DNA from: an uncultured Bacteroidales bacterium
GTDB lineage: Bacteria; Bacteroidota; Bacteroidia; Bacteroidales; UBA932
Length of the DNA: 10,580 bases
Direction: 5' to 3'
NCBI GenBank assembly: GCA_946408295.1
Contig: CAMJRT010000027.1
Location: forward strand, 1-10,580
Shown one piece after another: positions 1 to 9,000 of this stretch. Under the pieces are notes generated by a model. That model was not told the DNA's origin, did no database searches, and saw nothing but the letters and a program-made list of their open reading frames with translations. The position numbers were made by a program, and so were the translations under genes. Positions within the stretch are counted from its first letter, which is position 1; each line of letters begins with the position of its first letter.

Positions 1-27
1 GCCGGAGGCTCCGTACAAACAACATAA
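1..27 (+). CDS. 3' end of an upstream gene (partial)
   Basis: Frame 1 is open from the first base and stops at TAA 25-27, encoding AGGSVQTT as the last residues. The stop lies 3 nt before the next ATG at 31, which matches the tight spacing of the later genes. Too little is present to say what the protein is. The segment could also be untranslated leader that happens to be open. Confidence 0.4.
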   Translation, partial: AGGSVQTT

Positions 28-30
28 GCC

Positions 31-228
31 ATGAGAGTGTTAATTGTTATCCTCATCCTTGCGATTGTCGCATACGGAATCTATCGCAACCTGAAGGTCG
101 AAAACGGCACGACGGACTCCCCTGGTATTGCCGGAGGTGTAAACGAAAATAAACACGAATACAACGGAGAGGATAAAGAACCTCGACCGGACGATGAAGA
201 ACACGACGAAGATGGCACACACGAATGA
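31..228 (+). CDS. small single-span membrane protein with acidic tail
   Basis: This 65-residue protein has a hydrophobic N-terminal helix at about residues 2-19 (VLIVILILAIVAYGIY), followed by RNLK. The rest is soluble, very hydrophilic and dominated by Asp, Glu and His (DDEEHDEDGTHE at the end). There is no lipobox cysteine, so it is not a lipoprotein. The topology suggests an inner-membrane anchor with a charged tail. Its 3' end overlaps the next gene, which suggests translational coupling. I do not recognise a family. Small membrane proteins of this sort are common in phage late operons, sometimes linked to lysis, but no specific role is supported here. Confidence 0.65.
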   Translation: MRVLIVILILAIVAYGIYRNLKVENGTTDSPGIAGGVNENKHEYNGEDKEPRPDDEEHDEDGTHE

Positions 229-1354
229 TACAATATACCGCGACACCGTGAACAACCAGGGTATCTCAATTGCCGATATTCAGGCCGTTCTCGGTTTGTC
301 TCGAAACGACATCGGCGGTCTAATAACCCATGGGAACATAAAGAAATGGGCAAAGTACAAGCCGTACCGCAGTGCAAGTCTCGTCACCTCCGACACCGCA
401 AGACGCGAGGCGAAATATGGGTTGAGCATTACGGAGTACACCGACCTTGGTTCTCCGACTTCTTCCAGTTCGTTTCTCTACAAACTTGTTCATAATCAGT
501 TAGGGTGGGAATACCTGCGCCCAAGAGGGAAAGGTGGAGGGCAGGGCGGTGCGAACGAGTGGTTCCGCTTCTTTGACTTTGACGGATACTATCACGGTGC
601 AGTATGCCCGATAGGAGAGCCGATAACACTAATCTATGTGACGGGTGGTACGGCTCAAATCGCGTGGGACTTGCTCGACAACCTCAATAGCGGGAATCTT
701 ACCCTGCCGGACATCTATATCGGCAACACTCCGCTTTCCGGCTACTATCTCGGAGTCCTATTGTATCGGGACACGAACAATTACCGCCTTGTTACATCCG
801 ACAATCTGCTCGGCACTGGAGACGTCCAGATAACGATAAGCAATTTCCCGGATGCCGATCTCGGTAATTGGACGGCATTTCCGTTCTTCTCATCCGTACA
901 AATTCCCTACAACGGACAACTTTCTACCGGGAGTTATGTCTCTGCCGGTTGGGATGAGAATAGCATTGAACTGCGTTTCCGTTCCTCCTCTCAATCCCTT
1001 TCATTCTATGCGTGGGGTGTATGGCAGGACAACACGCACACCACCATAAACGTGGATTGGTATGCATACAACGAAGTAAGTGCGGCAAGGACGGTACAGC
1101 CGACACTTGTCCTTATGTATGCGGCGGAGGGGAGACCAGCCGCCGAAGGTAGTATGGCTGCCCAAGTTTCACTCGGAAATGTGACCGTCCCTGCTCAATC
1201 GGGAGGAGTACCTGGCGAATCAAGCGGTAGCACAACCATCACGCGGCCTTCACAGATTGCCTACGATGACTATGTTTGGTGGCTCGGTATCGTCGTGCAG
1301 GGATACAATACCATCTACGAGCAAATCGAAGAACCGGAGTACGAAGAAGAATAA
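212..1354 (+). CDS. putative phage virion structural protein
   Basis: From ATG 212 this is a 380-residue protein; an in-frame ATG at 194 would add MKNTTK. I prefer 212 because it gives a 17-nt overlap with the upstream gene instead of 35 nt, and because relatives I recall begin with MA followed closely by an ISIADIQAVLG-like stretch. The N-terminal pattern (ISIADIQAVLGLSRNDIGG, then IKKWAKYKP at about residues 42-50) resembles a motif I associate with Bacteroidales phage proteins of unknown or virion function. The middle and C-terminal parts look beta-rich (alternating hydrophobic residues, many Gly/Ser/Thr/Tyr and aromatics), compatible with a fibre, baseplate or decoration protein. The C-terminus is acidic (EEPEYEEE). 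There is no signal peptide or obvious catalytic motif. Its place just upstream of fibre-like genes supports a structural role, but the exact role is unknown. Confidence 0.75.
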   Translation: MAHTNDTIYRDTVNNQGISIADIQAVLGLSRNDIGGLITHGNIKKWAKYKPYRSASLVTSDTARREAKYGLSITEYTDLGSPTSSSSFLYKLVHNQLGWEYLRPRGKGGGQGGANEWFRFFDFDGYYHGAVCPIGEPITLIYVTGGTAQIAWDLLDNLNSGNLTLPDIYIGNTPLSGYYLGVLLYRDTNNYRLVTSDNLLGTGDVQITISNFPDADLGNWTAFPFFSSVQIPYNGQLSTGSYVSAGWDENSIELRFRSSSQSLSFYAWGVWQDNTHTTINVDWYAYNEVSAARTVQPTLVLMYAAEGRPAAEGSMAAQVSLGNVTVPAQSGGVPGESSGSTTITRPSQIAYDDYVWWLGIVVQGYNTIYEQIEEPEYEEE

Positions 1355-1357
1355 CAA

Positions 1358-1364
1358 AAAGGAA
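1358..1364 (+). promoter_or_regulatory. ribosome binding site of the 139-residue gene
   Basis: AAAGGAA sits five bases before ATG 1370, in the 15-nt gap after the preceding stop codon. It is the clearest Shine-Dalgarno-like sequence in the window. Most other starts rely on A-rich leaders or on overlap with the upstream stop. Confidence 0.55.
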
Positions 1365-1369
1365 ACTAT

Positions 1370-1789
1370 ATGAAACTCACAAACAACAACGCCATCGCAA
1401 TTGTCAACATCCTCGCCGGGATGAAGTTGAACCGGATAGCCGACACGGATGTCCGAACCAACCTCGTCTGGAACTATGTGGAACTACGACGGGTTAGCAA
1501 GACAGCCGACGACAAGAGAACCGAAATCGTTCGCAAGTTCCAAGAAGATTGGGCCGACGAGATTGACGATGTGAGAAACCAACGTGCCGAAAACAAACCT
1601 GTCACCGGACACGACTCCTTCCTCGAATCCGAAAGGTTGGCGAACGAACTTATCGCCACCATCTACAACGAGGAAGTCGAGGTCTCCATCCGTCCGGTCG
1701 GAATGGATGAACTCGTCGGTGTATTATCCGGGGATGACATCACCTTCGAGCAAGTGGCGTTCCTCGCGGACAACGGAATCGTGAAATAG
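1370..1789 (+). CDS. small conserved-type phage protein, unknown function
   Basis: This 139-residue protein is mainly charged and probably helical. The N-terminus MKLTNNNAIAIVNILAGMKL, followed by TDVRTNLVWNYVELRRVSKTADDKRTEIVRKF, resembles a family of 130-140-residue proteins I recall from gut phages of Bacteroidales and Clostridia, which start MKLTN and have a basic/acidic helix about 40 residues in. No function is established that I know of. The C-terminal part (about residues 100-139, VSIRPVGMDELVGVLSGDDITFEQVAFLADNGIVK) may form a small separate domain. It has no membrane segment or signal. The gene starts 16 nt after the previous stop and ends inside a 20-bp tandem duplication. It sits between structural genes, so an assembly or accessory role is possible but unproven. 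Confidence 0.75.
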   Translation: MKLTNNNAIAIVNILAGMKLNRIADTDVRTNLVWNYVELRRVSKTADDKRTEIVRKFQEDWADEIDDVRNQRAENKPVTGHDSFLESERLANELIATIYNEEVEVSIRPVGMDELVGVLSGDDITFEQVAFLADNGIVK

Positions 1790-1820
1790 AAGAATCATGC
1801 GTGAAATAGAAGAATAATGG
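1781..1820 (+). repeat. 20-bp tandem duplication across a gene junction
   Basis: Positions 1781-1800 and 1801-1820 match at 18 of 20 bases. The first 15 (GTGAAATAGAAGAAT) are identical, and the differences are at bases 16 and 20. The first copy holds the TAG stop of the 139-residue gene and an ATG at 1797. The second copy ends with the ATG at 1817 of the fibre-like gene. The ATG at 1797 now opens only the six-codon peptide MREIEE, whose TAA overlaps the real start as TAATG. Confidence 0.9.
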
Positions 1821-2881
1821 CAGAGTATAGACTAACCCAACAAGGTCCTCAAGTGCAGACGGCTATCGACAAGTCGCTTGCACTCGGCCCGGCATCACCC
1901 GTACAAGCCGGAACGATGTCGTCTGCGGACAAGACCAAGTTGGATAGTCTTAACCCCTCCAACTACCAACCGCTACTCATATCTGGTTCGAATATCAAGA
2001 CCATCAATGGGCAGAGCATCCTCGGGCCTGGAAACATAGATATGGGTTCATCGGTAATGATTGACGCGGCCCTTTCGTCCACTTCGACGAATCCTGTGCA
2101 GAACCGCGTTATCACAAACGCTCTGAATGGGAAGCAAGACATAATTTCCGACCTTTCTACTATCCGGGCAAATGCGATGCGGAGCGCATACTCCTATGTC
2201 CTTCCGTCCGGAGGTATTCCGTTCACCGATCTTTCAAGCACGGTGCAAACCGCTTTGGGAAAGGCGCAAACAGCGATACAAGTAGAAGTTGATCCCACCG
2301 TCCCCGCGTGGGCGAAGGCCCCGTCAAAACCCTCATACTCTCTCGCGGAATTGACGAGCGACGGGCAACATCGGCTCGTAACTGACGCAGAAAAATCCAT
2401 TTGGAATGCGAAGCAGGACGCGCTTGTATCCGGAACAAACATCAAGACGGTAAACAACCAAAGTTTGATCGGCTCCGGGAATCTAATGATAGATGTTTCC
2501 GGTGTCGTAAGGTTCAATGAGCAACAAACGCTCACAACGGAGCAACAACAAAGGGCAAGGAATAATATCGGTGCGGCATCTCTTGAGGACATTGATAGCA
2601 ACGACTACGTTATCGTGACCACACTCCCGACGGCGGATGCCACTACCTTGGGGCATACCTACCTTGTCGGCCCTGACGGCAACAACAACTACGATCGCTA
2701 TGTGACGCAAGAGTCGGGCGGAACATATACTTGGATTCCCTTCGGCTCCACGCAGATGGACTTGACGGGGTACGCGACGGAGGAGTTTGTTAATGGGAAA
2801 TTTATCTACCTCACCGAGTCCGAGTTTGAGGCGTTGACCTCCTACGAGGAGGGTAAGATTTATTGCACTTACGAGGAATGA
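1817..2881 (+). CDS. modular tail-fibre-like protein
   Basis: This 354-residue protein is built from segments common in phage tail fibres. GTMSSADKTKLDSL is at residues 32-45. The two copies of a G-S/T-N-I-K-T-x-N-x-Q-S-x-x-G-x-G-N unit at residues 57-73 and 206-222 are spacer-like repeats. Between them are SSTSTNPVQNRVITNALNGKQ-type and TDAEKSIWNAKQDAL motifs, and a later RARNNIGAAS. The C-terminal third has the VIVTTLPTADATTLGHTYLV, YDRYVTQESGGTYTWIPFGST and DLTGYATEEFV motifs, then LTESEFEAL...KIYCTYEE, which resembles ends of phage fibre or baseplate proteins. There is no enzyme motif. Such proteins are usually trimeric, elongated and part of the host-contact apparatus. This is recalled family knowledge, not a search result. 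The last three bases plus one form ATGA with the next gene, implying translational coupling. Confidence 0.85.
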   Translation: MAEYRLTQQGPQVQTAIDKSLALGPASPVQAGTMSSADKTKLDSLNPSNYQPLLISGSNIKTINGQSILGPGNIDMGSSVMIDAALSSTSTNPVQNRVITNALNGKQDIISDLSTIRANAMRSAYSYVLPSGGIPFTDLSSTVQTALGKAQTAIQVEVDPTVPAWAKAPSKPSYSLAELTSDGQHRLVTDAEKSIWNAKQDALVSGTNIKTVNNQSLIGSGNLMIDVSGVVRFNEQQTLTTEQQQRARNNIGAASLEDIDSNDYVIVTTLPTADATTLGHTYLVGPDGNNNYDRYVTQESGGTYTWIPFGSTQMDLTGYATEEFVNGKFIYLTESEFEALTSYEEGKIYCTYEE

Positions 2882-3072
2882 TTTACAAACCGGGCACAGC
2901 TACCGAAACTACGGGCATCTACGGGATGGACCACGGCACTATGAGAGAGGTGACGGCGGTCTACAATGATGCCGGGCGGCTCATCTGGGAGAAGGCGGGC
3001 TGCTGCTACTCGTCTGGTGCGTGGAGAAACGACCTCCCTTGGAAGGACGGCTACGGCTGGAAGAACAATTAG
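2878..3072 (+). CDS. small tail-associated protein, companion of the fibre gene
   Basis: The ATG at 2878 overlaps the previous stop as ATGA and gives a 64-residue protein. An in-frame ATG at 2863 would add MHLRG but lie further inside the upstream gene, so 2878 is preferred. The sequence has a short beta-like stretch (MREVTAVYNDAGRLIWE, about residues 22-38), then two adjacent Cys and an aromatic-rich end (SSGAWRNDLPWKDGYGWKNN). I recall similar short proteins or C-terminal ends, with a GRLIW/RLVWQ motif followed by FGSG.W.ND..W...WKN, in Bacteroidales phage tail regions. Their function is not known to me. Strict coupling to the fibre gene and a 3-nt gap to the giant tail gene suggest co-assembly. 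Confidence 0.75.
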   Translation: MIYKPGTATETTGIYGMDHGTMREVTAVYNDAGRLIWEKAGCCYSSGAWRNDLPWKDGYGWKNN

Positions 3073-3075
3073 AAC

Positions 3076-6000
3076 ATGGCAAAGACAAGTCAAAACAACA
3101 TCCAGAACCTCGACGAGGATTGGGGAAACGACGCAAATGTAGGCTTGCCCTTTTCCGGGGAGGCCGTGCAGGCGTTCATCAAGTCGTACCTCCGTAATGT
3201 TACGGCGGCCGCGTGGTTCGACCCGACGAACTACACGATGTACTTCTTCGCCAGCGAGGAGGACCGGAACAGCTTTATCAACGACCCGTCACAGACGAGC
3301 CTCCCGACATTCTCCTGCCCGATGAACTTCTCGTCCGTCCTTTACCGCGTGAACATCACGAACAATACGGGGACGACGAACATCAACGTCGCAACGAACT
3401 CCGGGACCTGCCCGATTTCCGCCACGTTTGTTGTTCAAACGAAATCCATCACGGACTTGTCTTGGACGGATACGCAGACAGCTTGCTACGTTACCATCAT
3501 GATTGACCGGGGCCTTACGGGCATATACGAGAACATCACCGAAAGGACCCTCTACCCGCCCGGCTCGACCATCTCGATGGATGTGTTCCGGGAGCTCGCG
3601 CAGGGCATGAACCGCGTGAAGATTCAGTTTGAGGCGGAGGACGACTCGGTTTCTCAGGCATTGGTGTACTCCATCAACCTCGCGGAACTCTACGTCGAGC
3701 TGTTCAACAACTTCTGGTATCAGCCGGTCATGCAGAACGACGGGGCGACGCACAAGTTCGGCGGTTTCAAAATCGCGGGCGCTGGCTCCAAGACCCTCCA
3801 TATCGCCGTTTACAATTCCGCAGGCGAGCTGGAAATTGAGGATATATCGGTGCTGATTGGCACGACCAACGCATACGTCAATACCCCGTACTACTACCTT
3901 ATACCGCCGTCCTCGGAGTTCTTTTCACTCCCGACCGGCATTTACAAGCTGCGGGTGTATGTTTCCACCCCGGGCATCAACTCCGAAGCCATAGAGTACA
4001 ACATCATGTACGTGGCAACGGCAGATGTTTCCTCCGCGAAGCTGGTCTGCGTCAATTTCCTCGCGGACAAGATTTACAACTACTCCAACGCGGTCCTCTG
4101 CAAGTTCGCGGTTTACAACGGCAACGCTACCTACGCGGACGTCGATGTCACGTTCCAGCAGAAGCAAGGTGAAACTGTCGTGCGCGAGAACCATGTCGTC
4201 CTTGAGGACGTCCTTACCGAAATCGAGCAGACGCTTGGATACGAGGCCCTGTGGCCCGGAATTGAGGGCACTGGGTATTTCATCGGGTTTGAGATTGAAC
4301 TCGCGCCAGCCTCGGCATCGGGCAACGTCCCGCTGGACAACTCGACGGTGTTCCCGCCGACCCCGGAGTACGACTTCTACATGCTCGCGGCCAACCGACT
4401 GAACGGAGAAGCGAACAAGGAGAAGATTATCAACGTGGCAAACGATACGGAACTCGCGGCCACTTGGACGGGCGTAGACTTCGCTAACGGGGTCGACGGA
4501 TGGACGACGGACGATGCCGGGCGATCCTGCCTCCGCATACCAGCCAAATCGCGGATGGTCCTTCCGGCTTCGGCGTTCAACCTCCTCTCCGGCGATAACC
4601 AGACCTTTGAAATCGCCTACAAGGTGGTGAACTGCGCCGACTACGACGAGAACGTCATCACGCTTTCCCCGAACCCGGATGCGGCCGGATTCAGGGGCAT
4701 TCGCATCAAGCCGACGAACATCACTGTCCACAACTCGTCAAACAGCGACGAGAGCGACGACATTTATCAAGGAACGAACCTCTGCGACGATGAGGTGGTG
4801 CATTTCGTGCTGACCATCAACCCGTACTACAGCGGCACGCGGAAATTGGTCAAGGCGTACATCAACGGGTGCAAAAACTTCTTGTTTGAGTACACGAACT
4901 CCACGGAGTGGACGGGTTACAACGCAAACCTCGTAATCGGCTCGGAAAAGTCCGATGTGTTCGTTTACCTTATCCGTCATTACCCGGTAGCGCTTTCGGA
5001 TGCGGCGGTGCAGACGAACTACATCAACTCGCTCGCCGACGTTGCGGAACGGGACGAGATGAACTACAAGCAGGCGTCTGTACTTGACGCTGGTGCAACG
5101 AACATCGACTACGAAACGGTCAAGAACAACGACTATAACTTCTTCGTGGTCCAGATGACGCAGGGTTCCGGCGTTCCTTCTGCCGCGAACGGCTGGGGTA
5201 AGAAAACCGAGGGCAAGTCCATCCTCGAGATGCACTTCGGCAAGCACCCGGAGTGGGATTGGAAGATTGAGAACCCCGAAACGATGGGACAGGGTACGAC
5301 CTCCATGAACTACTACCGCTGGAACATCCGCTGGCGTATTGACAAGGCGAATGCGGATGACCCGGAGCACAAGAAGAAGGTCCCGGTTTCGTATTCCACC
5401 CGAACGAAGGTGGGTAGTTCGTATCAATACACTTGGAGTGAGCCACAATGGGCAACGACCGTCCGGTTTGACGGGGACAACCACCCGCCGCTGATGCGTA
5501 TTACGGCGAAAATCAACCAAGCCTCCTCGATGCAGTCGCATAAGATTGGTGCGACGCGGGCGTACACGGCACTGAACAAGGCTATCGGGTTGCAGAACGA
5601 GGCGCAGGCGATGGCAGGGAGCGGCCCGGAACCGGTCGTGGCTGTTTACGAGTACCCCGCCTTCGGCTTTGAGTACAACCCCGGAACGGACTCCTACACC
5701 TATATCGGTTTGTTCACAATCGGCCCGGACAAGGGCGACAAGCCGTCGTTCGGTTACGACAAGGTCAAGAGCACGCTTATCACGCTTGAAGGAACGGACC
5801 ACAGCCAGCCCATTGCACGTTTCGCGTACCCGCATATCGTAAGCGACCCCGAGGGGGCGACTGGTGATGTTTCGTACTACTACCCGGAGGAAGGATTGGC
5901 CGTCAACCTCGGCGAGGGCACGTACCTCACCGGCCTTGAAATAAGCAACTGCCACAACAAGGAAATCGACAAGTCGAACAAGGATAACAAGGCCGCACTG

Positions 6001-9000
6001 GACCAGCCACTTATTCGTGCAATTCTTGACGACGAGTTTTGGCCGGCATACGAGCTGATATGGGAAAACTCGACACTCATCTTCCCCATTACTCAAAGCC
6101 ACCCCTATTACCGGAGCAACGCGGCGAACACGCTGGCGTATATCAACTCGCACCTTTCTGGCGAAACGTACGAGGATAATTTCCGCTTGGGGCAGTACAA
6201 CGACAGGCTCGGTTATCCGGACATGCAGTTTTGGATTGAGGGTGACGCGAATTACACGCTGTACTACTACGACGAGGCCGACAAAATCTACAAGCCGGAC
6301 ATCAGCCTGCTTTCGCAGAACGGAACTCCGTCCGGGTCTACTTCGGATGATAAAAATGAGTGGTTCAAGGCCCAGCGGCGGGCACGCTTCATGGCCTCAA
6401 TCGGCGAGTGGTTCGACCTCGACGACACCATTTTCCACTACGTCTTCTGCCTTATCTTCGGCGCGACGGATAACTTCGCAAAGAACTCCTACCCGTACAA
6501 GATGGCGGCAGTCAATTTCGTCAACGGGCACAATACGGGCGGGAAATGGAAATGGCGTCAGGACGACCTTGATACCATTTTCGATATTGATAACTCCGGC
6601 CGCGACTCCAAGCCGTACATGATTGAATACGAGGACGTGACGGGCACGACCGCCTATTTCGCTGGTTCCAACTCGGTCTTTTGGAACCTCATCCACGAGT
6701 GCTATTGGGAGGATTACAACAACGGCGCTGGCAAGGGCATCCGGTCCATAGGTAAGAGCGTCATCGCGGCGATGACCAGCCTTTCCCACGCAAACAACCC
6801 GTACGACGGATTCATCGCGTTCATCAGCCAATGTTTCTGGGACAACGCGCAGGCGTATTTCCCGGAAAGCGCGTACAACGTCGACTGCGAGTTCAAATAC
6901 GAGCAGGCGTGGCTCGTCAACGGGCAGAACGTCCCTCCGCTGACGCAGGCCCTCGGCAACCATTACTCCGGCGAGAGGTTGTGGGTGCGCAGGCGTGCGG
7001 TGTACATGCTCTCCTTGTTTAGGACCGGCCCGTTCGGTGACTACTCGGATACGAAACTCGGCACGATTTCCTTCCGCCCGACCTCGTTGGAGGTGACGCT
7101 TACCCCGATGATGTGGCTGTACCCGGCTCTTGCAATCGGCCAAACGAACATCGTGACTGCGGAACGGACACCCGTAAATACCCCCCGCCAAATTACCGCC
7201 TCTGTTGACGCTCAAGGTAACACGGCGGCTTATATCCAAGCATCGAACTACTACACCACGCTGGGCAACCTCAAGGCACTTAACCTCGGCCAGCAGGACC
7301 TCGGAAACATCACTATCACGGCGGCAAAGTTGGTGGAGTTAATCATCGGCGACCCGAACGGCGGGGTGACGACCAATATCCCCGGCGTTGTGCTCGCGCA
7401 GAACACCAAGTGCCTCGAGCTGATTGATTTCCGCAACGCGGCGAGTATCCGCACCATCAGCGGACTTGATAACTGCACCCGTTTGAGGACTCTCCTCCTC
7501 GCCGGGACGATTATCCAGCAGGTGGAATTGCAGGCGGGCAGCAAGATTGAAACCCTCGCCCTCCCTGCTACCTTGACGCGCCTCGTCCTTCGCGGACTCA
7601 AGCACCTCACTACGCTCTCCGTCGCTGGCTATTCCAATATCCAGACCGTCCATATCGAGGACACGGATGTCGACGCCTTCGGCCTCCTCGCAAGTGTCTT
7701 TGCGGCTTCGGAGGTGCTGACCTATATCCGCATCCTCTGGCTCGGAATTTATGTGGACACGACCCGGGCGGCCGTGAACATGTTACCGACCCTCGCACAA
7801 CCACAATACAAGGGTCTTGCGGCCGACGGTGCGACCGTCCTTGACAAGCCGTTCATTGAGGGGACGATAGATGTTTCCGCTGGCGGTCTTACGGCGTCGA
7901 ACATCCAAGACTTGCAACTCGACATCGAGCACCAAGAGGACTACGATGGGAACATCAAGAAGGTGCTCGCCCGGGTGTTCAACACATCACTGTATCTGCT
8001 CTACGACTCGACGAAGATTTACATCACTTTTGTTGACCCGGAGGTGGAGCGGATATGCGTGGCGAATTGGTCGACAGACGGTGTTGGATTGACCACGGCC
8101 GATGCCGCCGCAGTGACGAACATTCTTCCATATTTCCGAGGCGACGAAGATATTACTTCTTTCGATGAGCTGAGATATTTCTCTGGCTTGGAAGCAATAA
8201 ATGGACAGAATGTAGTAGGAGGAGGAGGCTTCGAAGGGTGTATAAATCTGCGCTCTATCTCTTTCGGCCCGAATGTGTACCGCGTATGGCATCGCGCGTT
8301 TTATGGCTGCTCTTCGCTTGAGGAAATTACGATTCAAAGAAGCTTCGATGTAAACTATATCGCCAGCTTCGATGGGTGTTCATCACTGACAAGAATAAAT
8401 ATCCCTTCCATTGAGGCTTGGCTTCAATGTTCATTTGGCAATCATACTCCATTTACCATATCGAAAAATGGGCATCTTTACATAGATGGTGTAGAAGTAA
8501 CATCCGTAACGATTCCTTCTTCTGTTCAGGAGATTATGGATAGGGCGTTTATGTATTGTAAGGGTTTGACCTCGGTAGTTATTCCATCCTCCGTAAGAAA
8601 TATACACGCAAACGCATTTAATGGGTGTAGTGCATTGACATCCGTTACTCTCCCCACTTCTGAACTATACGAAATAGGTGGCAGTGCATTCGCAGATTGT
8701 ACGAGTCTCACTGGAAGTTTTGTGATACCTCCATGTGTTACAACTTTAGGTGGTTATTTGTTGCAAAGAACCGGAATAACATCTTTTACTGTGCCAGCCA
8801 CCGTAATATCTTACTTGGGTTTATTGTGCTACGAAATGAGAAGTTTGGAGGAGCTGCATTTCCACGCAACACTTGCAGCAGGTAGCAATAATTTTTACGC
8901 TTGCACCTCATTGGTAAGATTGTATGTGACGGATTTTGCTCAGTCGCAGTCTATCCTGCCAAACCAACTGAATTTAGCGAACCACTCCGTTTACTTCAGT

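Noticed and set aside
2194..2601. A 135-codon minus-strand frame with a cysteine-rich, hydrophobic stretch.
   Set aside because: It is antisense to the fibre-like gene, whose protein shows clear tail motifs across the same interval. No start signal or neighbour supports it.
4738..6153. A 471-codon open frame on the minus strand.
   Set aside because: It lies wholly inside the giant tail gene, is rich in Arg/Val as expected from the reverse complement of GC-rich codons, and shows no domain pattern. It is a composition shadow, as are the other long minus-strand frames at 3289-3801, 3925-4731 and 6397-7239.
8100..8160. A frameshift or assembly chimera at the composition break.
   Set aside because: The frame is continuous and the protein joins the ICVANW leader to the first repeat in the order I recall for Bacteroidales LRR_5 proteins, so a natural junction is more likely. 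Read coverage would settle it.
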